Made by a program: the position numbers and the translations under genes. From the NCBI GenBank assembly GCA_029882235.1, contig JAOULB010000134.1, positions 1 through 6,172 of the forward strand: 6,172 nt of DNA, given 5' to 3'. Origin of the DNA: Gammaproteobacteria bacterium (lineage in GTDB: Bacteria; Pseudomonadota; Gammaproteobacteria; UBA6429; Thiohalophilaceae). The notes under the pieces are model-generated. The model saw only the letters and a program-made list of their open reading frames with translations, was not told the origin of the DNA and did no database searches. Positions within the stretch are counted from its first letter, which is position 1. The number at the start of each line of letters is the position of its first letter. Of this stretch, positions 1-5,160 are shown in pieces.

Positions 1-385
1 TTTCAATGTAGATTAAGGTACCTTCACCACCACCGCCTGGCAAATAGGCAATAAGGCCCTGATGTTTCATGCCTTCCAGCTTTCCAACTGTATAGGCATC
101 GCCTCTAAAGCTGATTATTTCCTGCAGTTGTTCATAACCCTGACCCTTCTGCACAAACACATTCCACATAAACCCGGCTTTACCATTCAGACTCCGGCTC
201 GTTGTGAGAAAGATCTCTTCTTTACCATCATTATTCGTATCTGCCTGTATAAGCAATATCTTCTCATTAGGGCGTATTTCAAAATTCGACTGATAATATG
301 CGACAGGATCCTTAATAGAATTACTGGCGTGCAATGGCGATTGCATTGAAAATAGTAAGATAATTCCTAACGAGAATTTAGACAT
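1..385 (-). CDS. Exported protein with DxNxDG calcium-loop-like motif, C-terminus cut off by window edge
   Basis: An open minus-strand frame runs from an ATG at 383-385 to the left edge (128 complete codons, no stop), so only the N-terminal part is visible. A GGAG ribosome site (complement of 394-397) lies 8 bases before the ATG. Residues 1-20 form a Sec signal peptide: Lys3, a hydrophobic core and likely cleavage after LHA. The segment ADTNNDGKEEIF (residues 48-59) has the spacing D49-N51-D53-G54-E57, like calcium-binding loops in FG-GAP/VCBS and EF-hand-like repeats. A glycine-rich turn (GGGGEG) lies at 117-122. The protein is probably periplasmic or secreted; its exact function is not recognised. 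It lies 46 bases downstream of the lipoprotein gene on the same strand, so co-transcription is plausible. The signal peptide and frame are seen; the repeat-family assignment is inferred from one motif. Confidence 0.75.
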   Translation of the reverse strand, partial: MSKFSLGIILLFSMQSPLHASNSIKDPVAYYQSNFEIRPNEKILLIQADTNNDGKEEIFLTTSRSLNGKAGFMWNVFVQKGQGYEQLQEIISFRGDAYTVGKLEGMKHQGLIAYLPGGGGEGTLIYIE

Positions 386-431
386 ATTTATTGCTCCATT
401 GTCGATTTTACTTTACATAATATAATAAGAA

Positions 432-857
432 TTATTCTTTTAGGATGGCCAGCCATTTTTTTCTCTGTTCATGCAGCAAAAATATTTCTTTATTCTCTTC
501 ATCAGGCTTATCTAAAGATTTTATTGTACTTTCCCAGTGTTCCATCGTTAGTTCTAAGTGATTTATAACCCATGCTTTTTTCTCTTCATAGGGTTTGTTT
601 TTTAATGCAACAAGATAATTATGTATATTGGTATATAACTGTTTATTCCTTTCTGTAGCTTGTTTAGCTGTTTCGCCATACTTCAAGAGCATATATTCCG
701 CATGTTCAAAATTTGGTTCTTTATATGGAATATCAATTTGCTCTTGAATCAAACGATCGACCAACTCCTGCTGGGCGAGCGTAGTTTCATTGCTGCATCC
801 AACAAAGCATGCACAAGCGAATAACAAGAAAATTCGAAATTTAATAATATTATTCAA
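432..857 (-). CDS. Small lipoprotein, hypothetical, TTG start
   Basis: A 141-residue protein with a classic lipoprotein signal: a hydrophobic stretch over residues 5-20 and lipobox FVGC, with the acylated cysteine at position 21. It is therefore expected to be a membrane-anchored periplasmic protein. Residue 22 is Ser, not Asp, so outer-membrane sorting is likely under the E. coli +2 rule. The mature part is highly charged, rich in Glu, Lys and Gln, probably mostly alpha-helical, with no recognised domain. The only start that keeps the signal peptide is TTG at 855-857: an in-frame TAA lies three codons upstream and no ATG occurs before the lipobox. The ribosome site is poor, with a GAGAAG about 12 bases upstream. 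It sits 100 bases downstream of the four-helix membrane protein gene and 46 bases upstream of the next gene, all on one strand. Confidence 0.8.
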   Translation of the reverse strand: MNNIIKFRIFLLFACACFVGCSNETTLAQQELVDRLIQEQIDIPYKEPNFEHAEYMLLKYGETAKQATERNKQLYTNIHNYLVALKNKPYEEKKAWVINHLELTMEHWESTIKSLDKPDEENKEIFLLHEQRKKWLAILKE

Positions 858-957
858 CGCGAGTTATGTCTTCTCAAGTTGTGCCCAGTAATTGAGCCCA
901 GAATTTATTTATTCTAAATCAAGTGCCCTAACTCTCGATTAGATTTACCTTGGTTTT

Positions 958-1356
958 TTATTTCCAGTTATAAATTTTCGAGACAATAAATGAACTACCC
1001 AATGCTTTTATGAAGGCAATAACGGTCCAAAGCAGGCTTAATGTAAGTGGAATAGGTAAATAGTTATATGAAGCAATTTGCGGCATCGCCATGACCAACC
1101 CGAGTCCAACACCAAATGGAATGGCCTTTTTACAATCTGTATCTGGCCCAACGATTGGATAGAAAAACGCGACCGCTGCAGCAAACAGAAACTGACTTAA
1201 CAACATAATCCCCATATTGGCTTCTGCCTGAGGACGCCAGACAGACATGGTTTGTTGATACTGACTTGCCATTAAAATTCCATGTACAAGAAACTCGTAT
1301 AGAAATACAAAAATAAACGCAGCGATTGACGCAATTAAAAATTTCTTCATATCCAT
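958..1356 (-). CDS. Four-helix integral membrane protein, hypothetical
   Basis: A 132-residue hydrophobic protein with four predicted membrane segments at about residues 6-29, 47-68, 79-97 and 101-125. The first helix holds a YEFLVHG motif and is followed by a short loop with WRPQAE (40-45). This N-terminal pattern recalls small uncharacterised inner-membrane proteins that keep a Tyr-Glu...His pair in helix 1 and a W-R-P loop; no biochemical role is known to me. The ATG at 1354-1356 is well supported: an AAGGAG site (complement of 1364-1369) lies 7 bases upstream. A second ATG two codons later (Met3) is less well spaced. It is probably the first gene of a three-gene minus-strand run. The overlapping frame at 1130-1417 is a shadow. 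Confidence 0.8.
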   Translation of the reverse strand: MDMKKFLIASIAAFIFVFLYEFLVHGILMASQYQQTMSVWRPQAEANMGIMLLSQFLFAAAVAFFYPIVGPDTDCKKAIPFGVGLGLVMAMPQIASYNYLPIPLTLSLLWTVIAFIKALGSSFIVSKIYNWK

Positions 1357-1684
1357 AATTTATCTCCTTTTTTATAATAGTTTTTTTATACAATCGTTTT
1401 AAATAATATCTAATCAAGCGCTCTGGCCTCTTGAATCTCTGAATTTAAACCTAATACCTCGCAACACTCAAGAGCATTAAAATGAATCAATTGATTAAAT
1501 ATTGTTCAACTTAATCCCTTCGTACTCATTTGTGAGCCTTTTATACTATTAAATAATGTAGGCTAACCCCGATTTTCATGCTAGCATCTGCCCAGCTTAT
1601 AGTGCATCAATATATAAGCAATACTGCACAGACAACCTCTCTTCCTCCTGTTCAGTTCATCAAGCTCAGCTGATGATCTGAAGG
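1357..1684. other. Divergent intergenic region, left part
   Basis: No convincing coding frame on either strand. The region separates the minus-strand membrane protein gene from the plus-strand PhnD-like gene, so promoters for both should lie here or just to the right; no clear sigma-70 pair stands out. It contains a degenerate half of the REP-like repeat (1501-1523), a 10-base palindrome ATGCTAGCAT (1578-1587) and an imperfect inverted repeat at 1651-1682 (outer arms TTCAG/CTGAA, inner arms TCATC/GATGA). Confidence 0.5.
1501..1523. repeat. Degenerate half-copy of the REP-like repeat
   Basis: ATTGTTCAACTTAATCCCTT followed by CGT matches the right half of the hairpin copies at 2701-2724 and 4805-4827, with a short gap and one substitution in the CCCTCCGT block. 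No left arm can be found upstream, so it looks like an eroded or partial copy. Confidence 0.4.
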
Positions 1685-1767
1685 GTTTCGTTGGGCAAAA
1701 AATGCCCTAATAATGACAATAATACTAGTGACAATAATAAACAGCTGTCACAACGAAACGTTTGCCC
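1685..1767 (+). promoter_or_regulatory. Structured leader or operator region upstream of the PhnD-like gene
   Basis: Several perfect complementary pairs are packed here. P1 is GTTTCGTT (1685-1692) with AACGAAAC (1751-1758). P2 is GGGCA (1693-1697) with TGCCC (1703-1707), loop AAAAA. P3 is GTGACA (1728-1733) with TGTCAC (1745-1750). P2 begins directly after the 5' strand of P1 and P3 ends directly before its 3' strand, giving a compact three-way-junction layout. In addition TGGGCAAA (1692-1699) is perfectly complementary to TTTGCCCA (1760-1767), competing with P2. A 10-base direct repeat TGACAATAAT occurs at 1714-1723 and 1729-1738. The start codon is 46 bases further on. It could be an RNA leader with alternative folds or a set of protein-binding sites; transcription through it is not shown by the sequence. 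Confidence 0.35.
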
Positions 1768-1813
1768 AGTCCATTCTCTAGCGCATTGGTCAAACGAGTT
1801 ATAAGGAAATTAC

Positions 1814-2653
1814 ATGAAAACAAAAACACTCTTAGCCATAATTTTTTTCCCCATGCTTGCCAACGCTGAAAATCTTGAGAAAAAAGACGTCATTGTCTTT
1901 ACTGCCCCGCCTAGAGGCTCTCTAGAAGCAGAAACAAAAACCTATAAACCCATCGCAGACTATCTATCGAAAGTGCTAAATAAGAAAGTTGTATATAAAC
2001 AACCCATGTCATGGATGCATTATCAAAAAGACATGTGGGCAGATAAGTTTGATATCGTTTTTGACGGACCACATTTCGTATCATGGAGAATGAACAACAC
2101 CAAACATACACCACTGATCAAGCTACCCGATCAAATGATTTGGGTCATTGTTGCTCGTAAAGACAACACAAAAGTAAACAAACTCAAAGACATCGAAGGC
2201 AAAGGATTTTGTGGTCAGTCTCCTCCAAATCTTGGCACATTAACTGTTCGTTCACTTGTTGATGCTGCAACACGTGAACCACGACTTGTTAGTCGCAAGG
2301 GGTGGAAGAATGTTTATAAAGGTGTGATAGAAGAAAAAGCCTGTGTTGCGGGAGTTATGCCAATAACCAATCTAAAGCAATATGACCCGCAGGGCAAAAA
2401 TGCCAAAATCATTTATAAGCACATCCCATTCCCAAACCAGGCCTTAACGGTAAGCAGCGAATTTTCCCTCAACTTACGCGATAAAATACGCAAATCTCTA
2501 CTTACCAAAGAAGGACAGAACACAATGCAGGCATTAAGAAAACGTTATACCAATGGCAATCTAATGGTGCCTGCGAATAAAAATGAATACAAACATGTTA
2601 CCAGCGTACTAAACGATGTTTATGGTTACGGCTTTAAATTTGATTCCAAATAA
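1814..2653 (+). CDS. PhnD-like periplasmic phosphate/phosphonate-type substrate-binding protein
   Basis: A 279-residue protein with a Sec signal peptide (residues 1-18, cleavage after ANA), so the mature protein is periplasmic. The fold signature is that of the PhnD/SsuA/transferrin-like binding proteins (Pfam phosphonate-bd family): an early beta strand VIVFTAPPRG (26-35), the helix KPIADYLSKVL (45-55), the diagnostic FDIVFDGPHFVSW block (79-91) and the second-lobe motif FCGQSPPNLGTLT (132-144). The length is normal for the family. Cys133 and Cys177 could form a disulfide. An AGGA site (1804-1807) lies 6 bases before the ATG. No permease or ATPase gene is adjacent, so it may serve a distant ABC transporter or act as a sensory binding protein, as orphan members often do. 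The ligand cannot be told from sequence; phosphonate is only the family name. Confidence 0.88.
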   Translation: MKTKTLLAIIFFPMLANAENLEKKDVIVFTAPPRGSLEAETKTYKPIADYLSKVLNKKVVYKQPMSWMHYQKDMWADKFDIVFDGPHFVSWRMNNTKHTPLIKLPDQMIWVIVARKDNTKVNKLKDIEGKGFCGQSPPNLGTLTVRSLVDAATREPRLVSRKGWKNVYKGVIEEKACVAGVMPITNLKQYDPQGKNAKIIYKHIPFPNQALTVSSEFSLNLRDKIRKSLLTKEGQNTMQALRKRYTNGNLMVPANKNEYKHVTSVLNDVYGYGFKFDSK

Positions 2654-2664
2654 ACTACGCAAAT

Positions 2665-2731
2665 GGGGATGGATGGATTATTTGGTAGCCATTTTACTGG
2701 ATTGTTCAAAATTTAATCCCTCCGTCCCCTT
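2665..2731. repeat. REP-like hairpin repeat, copy 1 (3' of the PhnD-like gene)
   Basis: GGGGATGGATGGATTA (2665-2680) is nearly the inverse of TAATCCCTCCGTCCCC (2714-2729), 14 of 16 pairing, with a 33-base centre. The whole unit aligns without gaps to 4768-4834, with about 56 of 67 bases identical by hand count, so it is one dispersed family. It begins 12 bases after the PhnD-like stop codon, where a hairpin could protect the transcript end. The T-run after it is too weak to call a terminator. Confidence 0.7.
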
Positions 2732-2764
2732 TATACTGATTGGCAACAGGGGATCAAAGTATGA

Positions 2765-2971
2765 GCGTGGGTTGATGCTGCAACCACTGCCTCTATCATT
2801 GTCAGTATTATCATTGGCGCCACTACCGAGCGACGCTGGATTTTAATCAGCTAGTACGAGCAGGTGAGCAATCTGTAAAGAGTCGATGTGTTTCAGAAGA
2901 GGCGAAATTGGTTAAAAAATAACCAATCTCTTGATGAGACTGTTAGGACTTTAAATAACTCACTGTCTTAA
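2765..2971 (+). pseudogene. Decayed coding fragment with one membrane helix
   Basis: One frame from 2765 reads as protein-like sequence but holds two in-frame stops (TAG at 2852-2854, TAA at 2876-2878) before the final TAA at 2969-2971. The first part, TTASIIVSIIIGATTERRW, looks like a membrane helix followed by positive residues. After the stops the frame gives a charged stretch including FQKRRNWLKNN and LDETVRTLNN. This resembles the helix-to-cytoplasm junction of a sensor or signalling protein. A signalling partner behind a PhnD-like gene would make sense, but this is inference. There is no start codon with a ribosome site; the 5' end may have been removed near the REP-like hairpin. The overlapping frame at 2616-2846 is a shadow. 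Confidence 0.3.
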
Positions 2972-3356
2972 ATATAGCTATGAATCGTCAATTATCACGG
3001 CCTTTGATAAATCAAATACCACGCTTGTCTAATAGATTTATGAAAATAACTAATTGAAAGATAACATCAATAAAGAATAGATGGCGGCTTTTGTACTACT
3101 GAAAAAAAACAAAAGGTCGTTCAACCCAGACACAAATTGTGAAAGAATGGTTATTTTTTATACAACCTGGTTATCTATATTTTTTTATTGAGTTAAAAAA
3201 TCTGTGATCTTCTCTATCCATAAATACCTCAAACATTATATTATTGCCTTCTGATAACAAAAGTTGTCATACCTACAACGCTGCTTACATTGCTGCTTAG
3301 TAAAACTATCAATACATAAAATTTTCAGGACAAATTAAAACAGGAGTGTGTTTATC
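2972..3356. other. AT-rich intergenic region before the barrel gene
   Basis: No supported gene. A 25-codon frame starts at 2980 without a ribosome site. Homopolymer A and T runs occur at about 3102-3109 and 3180-3186. The promoter of the barrel gene should lie near the right end: TTGTCA at 3264-3269 is a possible -35 and TAAAAT at 3317-3322 a possible -10, but they are not correctly spaced as a pair. A short direct repeat GCTGCTTA occurs twice around 3280-3299. Confidence 0.45.
3342..3346 (+). promoter_or_regulatory. Ribosome binding site that sets the barrel-protein start
   Basis: AGGAG lies 10 bases before the ATG at 3357 but only 1 base before the in-frame GTG at 3348. This favours the ATG and shortens the longest reading frame by three residues. 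Confidence 0.7.
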
Positions 3357-3950
3357 ATGATTAGAAAAATTTCCCTTTTAACTTTCTCATTACTTATTAC
3401 TGCAAACGTTTCTGCGAAAGAATTTAGTTATAACTATGTGGAAGCAGCTTATGGCATGATCTCTGATTCAAGTCTTGGAGTAGACATTGATGGAACGGGC
3501 ATTGGATTCGGCGGTTCTTTCGATATCACACCGGTGATTGCGGCAACGGTATCTTACGAGGTGGTAAGCTATGACACCTACGCAGGCATCGATGTTGATA
3601 CTACAGCGCTACAATTCGGTATTACCGGGCATACATCAATTTCACCCAAGGCCGATGTCTTTGCCAATTTCTCTATTATAAGTGCCGAAATTGAACTTAG
3701 TAACGGCTTCTCATCGGCAAGTGATGATGATACAGGTAATGTGATCTCTGCTGGACTTCGCTACGAAGTCCAGGATAATTTTGAGCTCGATGCAGGGTTT
3801 ACACGTACCGATGTCTTTGATGATTCCAGTTTATCAATCGGCTTTGGTGCTCGATTTTATACTGACAATCAACTCTCTTTCCGTGTAGGTTATTCGACTG
3901 GGGATGATGTTGACACCATCACTTTGAGCGCAAGGTATAATTTGAAATAA
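3357..3950 (+). CDS. Small outer-membrane beta-barrel protein
   Basis: A 197-residue protein starting at the ATG at 3357. A Sec signal peptide spans residues 1-20 (Arg3 and Lys4, hydrophobic core, cleavage after VSA). The mature part has the alternating polar/hydrophobic, Gly- and aromatic-rich pattern of transmembrane beta strands separated by short Asp/Ser-rich loops, for example GIGFGGSFDI, LQFGITGH, ISAGLRYEV, SIGFGARFY and LSFRVGYSTG, ending in ITLSARYNLK. The size suits an eight-stranded barrel of the OmpA-N/OmpW/opacity type. Acidic loops (DIDGTG, DVDT, SDDDTG) could bind cations. There is no OmpA-like peptidoglycan-binding domain. The gene stands alone, with its own gap upstream and a terminator 23 bases downstream. 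Barrel class is well supported; specific function (pore, adhesin, stability factor) is unknown. Confidence 0.8.
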   Translation: MIRKISLLTFSLLITANVSAKEFSYNYVEAAYGMISDSSLGVDIDGTGIGFGGSFDITPVIAATVSYEVVSYDTYAGIDVDTTALQFGITGHTSISPKADVFANFSIISAEIELSNGFSSASDDDTGNVISAGLRYEVQDNFELDAGFTRTDVFDDSSLSIGFGARFYTDNQLSFRVGYSTGDDVDTITLSARYNLK

Positions 3951-3972
3951 AATTTTCATTATGACTCAAATC

Positions 3973-4008
3973 AAAGGTCAGTAATCTAAATTACTGGCCT
4001 TTTTTATT
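3973..4008 (+). terminator. Rho-independent terminator of the barrel gene
   Basis: AAAGGTCAGTAA (3973-3984) pairs with TTACTGGCCTTT (3991-4002) over 12 positions with one G-U pair, loop TCTAAA, and the stem runs into a T-tract at 4000-4005 (TTTTTT). It sits 23 bases after the stop codon. Confidence 0.88.
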
Positions 4009-4023
4009 CAGTGAAGCTTTTGA

Positions 4024-4073
4024 CTACACATCCAGATTCGTTGCATTGAGGGCATTGGTTTCGATGAATTCGC
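4024..4073 (-). repeat. Orphan duplicate of the gyrB 3' end (copy A, att-like direct repeat)
   Basis: These bases match the last codons of gyrB (5493-5542) in the same orientation. From 4025 to 4073, 47 of 49 bases are identical to 5494-5542, with a perfect 32-base core (4042-4073 against 5511-5542). Read on the minus strand it gives EFIETNALNATNLDV and a TAG stop, against EFIETNALNASNLDV and TAA in the real gene. Similarity stops abruptly at 4074. A displaced gene tail forming a direct repeat with an intact gene end is what tyrosine-recombinase integration into a gene's 3' end leaves behind. The minus-strand frame 4024-4206 that includes it has only a GTG start without a ribosome site and is not called as a gene. 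Confidence 0.85.
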
Positions 4074-4220
4074 AGGATAATTTGGGACAAAGTACATTTT
4101 TCTCTAATATTAGAAACAAGGTGGCCAGAACGAACATTGCGAGTTCAGGAAATACTTGATGAAACTCGAAGAGATTCTGAAGTGCTCTCTGACACCATTT
4201 TTTCACTTTTTATTGCATGA
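4068..4220 (+). pseudogene. C-terminal coding remnant next to the gyrB tail copy
   Basis: The plus-strand frame ending at TGA 4218-4220 reads as soluble, charged protein sequence for about 50 codons, including RWPERTLRVQEILDETRRD, and opens almost exactly where gyrB similarity ends. It has no start codon or ribosome site, so it is best seen as the surviving C-terminus of a gene lost upstream. The family is not recognised. The opposite strand is also open here (tail of the 4024-4206 frame) but reads as Cys/Phe-rich sequence with no start signal, so the plus strand is preferred weakly. Confidence 0.3.
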
Positions 4221-4236
4221 TCCCATTTTTGCGTTA

Positions 4237-4526
4237 TTAAAGATTGCCATCATTACTCATTCCGTTCCTTACTTTCCAGGTAATACTCTGAACAGATGAT
4301 GTTGGAATTGAAAAACAGAAATGGTGTACATCTCGATCTTTACAGAAAATCACTTCACTTGAAGTTTTATCGACCAACTTAATTTGATTTAAATAAATAT
4401 CTCCAGAAGTGTTTTATCAAACATACCTTTGAGATCTTTGGGAACTACTGATGCCTTGAGAACAAGGTAAACCGTCTCTGGCAAACAACCACCATAACTA
4501 CGCGGCAAAATTAGATATATATAAAG
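4237..4526 (-). pseudogene. Frameshifted pseudogene, unrecognised family
   Basis: Two overlapping minus-strand frames each read as good protein sequence. The upstream part (4547 down to 4413) includes PRSYGGCLPETVYLVLKASV and KDLKGMFDK. The downstream part (4413 to the TAA at 4237-4239) includes SGDIYLNQIKLVDKTSSEV and a DVHHFCFSIP segment. They join if one base is restored in the AAAA run at 4412-4415, which points to a single-base deletion. The 5' end dissolves into the REP-like arm and simple-sequence tract at about 4529-4590, so the start is lost. The product, about 95 residues remaining, looks beta-rich; I do not recognise it. It converges with the plus-strand remnant ending at 4220. Confidence 0.45.
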
Positions 4527-4528
4527 GA

Positions 4529-4660
4529 ACAAAAGGGACGGATTTCTTTATTTCTTTCTTTATTTATTTATTTATTTTTATTTTCTACTAATTGAATATT
4601 CATGAATTCGAATCTAAATGGGGTAACTGGTCATTATTTAATCCCTCCATCCCCTTTTAC
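4529..4660. repeat. REP-like repeat, copy 2, with expanded centre
   Basis: AAAAGGGACGGAT (about 4530-4542) and ATTTAATCCCTCCATCCCCTTTT (4637-4658) are inverted arms of the same repeat family, but the centre is about 95 bases rather than 33 and holds a tetranucleotide tract plus ATTCATGAATTCGAAT. The right arm is followed by ACTCTGACCCC (4659-4669), the complement of a GGGGTCAGAGT motif often seen beside REP-associated transposase genes. Confidence 0.5.
4543..4585. repeat. Tetranucleotide simple-sequence tract (TTTC/TTTA)
   Basis: A run of TTTC and TTTA units, ending in four consecutive TTTA-type repeats and longer T runs. It lies inside the expanded centre of the REP-like copy, not in a gene. 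Such tracts are prone to slippage. Confidence 0.7.
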
Positions 4661-4667
4661 TCTGACC

Positions 4668-4698
4668 CCTTGATCACTTGCCTTGATCACTTGATCAC
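4668..4698. repeat. Tandem TTGATCAC repeat
   Basis: CCTTGATCACTTG is repeated exactly at 4668-4680 and 4681-4693, and a third TTGATCAC overlaps at 4691-4698. This places three TGATCA palindromes within about 27 bases. Confidence 0.75.
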
Positions 4699-4764
4699 AC
4701 TTAAAATTTCCTGCACATGTAATCTTTTTGTAACTTTCTTGCCGTTAATATACGACCGGGGACC

Positions 4765-4835
4765 AAAGGGGACGGAGGGATTATTTATTAACCATTTAGC
4801 CGAATTGTTCATTATTTAATCCCTCCGTCCCCTTT
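4765..4835. repeat. REP-like hairpin repeat, copy 3 (best preserved)
   Basis: AAAGGGGACGGAGGGATTA (4765-4783) is the perfect 19-base inverse of 4817-4835, with a 33-base centre ending in GAATTGTTCATTATT. This is the reference copy for the family found also at 2665-2731, 4529-4660 and, in part, 1501-1523. The GACGGAGGGATTA core resembles REP-type palindromes mobilised by RAYT (TnpA-REP) transposases; no such transposase is in this window. The overlapping frame at 4592-4819 is a shadow of the repeats. Confidence 0.8.
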
Positions 4836-4867
4836 TATTCTTTATTTAAAAAGCTAACAGTGATTTA

Positions 4868-4881
4868 GACAGATATCTGTC
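4868..4881. promoter_or_regulatory. Perfect 14-base palindrome, operator-like (site 1)
   Basis: GACAGATATCTGTC is perfectly self-complementary. Its ACAGATATCTGT core differs by one base from the core of the neighbouring palindrome at 4889-4914. Paired dyads of the same core suggest two binding sites for one dimeric regulator, or a small mobile palindrome. The protein is unknown. Confidence 0.5.
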
Positions 4882-4888
4882 TTTTGCG

Positions 4889-4914
4889 GTGTTATACAGA
4901 CATCTGTATAACAC
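4889..4914. promoter_or_regulatory. Perfect 26-base palindrome, operator-like (site 2)
   Basis: GTGTTATACAGA (4889-4900) and TCTGTATAACAC (4903-4914) are perfect 12-base inverted arms around CA. The core ACAGACATCTGT has its centre 27 bases from that of the 4868-4881 palindrome. It overlaps the 3' end of the decayed frame at 4892, so it may have replaced or created that gene end. An imperfect hairpin TATTCCGAC/GTCGGGAATA (4922-4942) follows directly. Confidence 0.5.
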
Positions 4915-5110
4915 AATTTACTATTCCGACTTCGTCGGGAATAAGAGCAATTGTTTTTACTTGAACTTTTCTGATCCATTTTTCTGGCGTGTCCTTTTCT
5001 CTTCCCTGCAATACTTCCATAATATTCCGAATAACCCGTGAGTCAACAAGGGTTTTCTAATATTGCTTGTGTCTTAGATCTGAAATAAGGAAGTTGGTTT
5101 TACGTGACAA
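4892..5110 (-). pseudogene. Amber-interrupted coding remnant, unrecognised family
   Basis: A minus-strand frame from about 5110 to the TAA at 4892-4894 reads as a convincing soluble protein over about 72 codons, broken by one TAG at 5057-5059. Before the stop it includes FLISDLRHKQY; after it, KTLVDSRVIRNIMEVLQG, PEKWIRKVQVKTIALIPDEV and a short C-terminus inside the palindrome. The mix of Arg, Lys, Glu and aliphatic residues on both sides of the stop in one frame argues for a recent nonsense change in an older gene. A TGA at 5111-5113 and the hairpin repeat at 5131-5160 mark the upstream limit; no start remains except an internal ATG. I do not recognise the family. Confidence 0.45.
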
Positions 5111-5130
5111 TCATTACTGGTTCAGAATTT

Positions 5131-5160
5131 CTGGATACCGGCATCCGCCGGTATGACGAA
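5131..5160. repeat. Short dispersed hairpin (ATACCGGC-ATCC-GCCGGTAT)
   Basis: ATACCGGC (5135-5142) and GCCGGTAT (5147-5154) are perfect arms around ATCC, in the context CTGGATACCGGC...GGTATGACGAA. Many proteobacterial genomes carry a very similar GGATwCCGGC...GCCGGwATGACG hairpin between genes. An 11-base direct repeat GTTGGTTTTAC lies on each side (5093-5103 and 5172-5182), which could be a target duplication. Confidence 0.6.

Noticed and set aside
62..349. 95-codon plus-strand frame
   Set aside because: It is antisense to the exported-protein gene, which has a signal peptide, start and ribosome site on the minus strand.
1911..2114. 67-codon minus-strand frame
   Set aside because: Shadow inside the PhnD-like gene.
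2616..2846. 76-codon plus-strand frame running out of the PhnD-like gene
   Set aside because: It overlaps the gene end and crosses the REP-like hairpin; its sequence is not protein-like.
2980..3057. 25-codon frame starting MNRQLSRPL
   Set aside because: No ribosome site and no further support for a small protein.
4024..4206. 60-codon minus-strand frame ending in the gyrB tail
   Set aside because: It has a GTG start without a ribosome site, and only its last 16 codons are meaningful because they are the duplicated gyrB end. Treated as repeat plus debris.
4592..4819. 75-codon plus-strand frame
   Set aside because: It runs through REP-like arms and tandem repeats, so its composition is explained by those repeats.
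4668..4914. Repeated units considered as a CRISPR array
   Set aside because: Repeat lengths and spacings are irregular, units are overlapping or palindromic, and no spacer pattern or cas gene is present.
4922..4960. Hairpin TATTCCGAC/GTCGGGAATA as a terminator
   Set aside because: The stem has a bulge and the T-run begins more than ten bases later.
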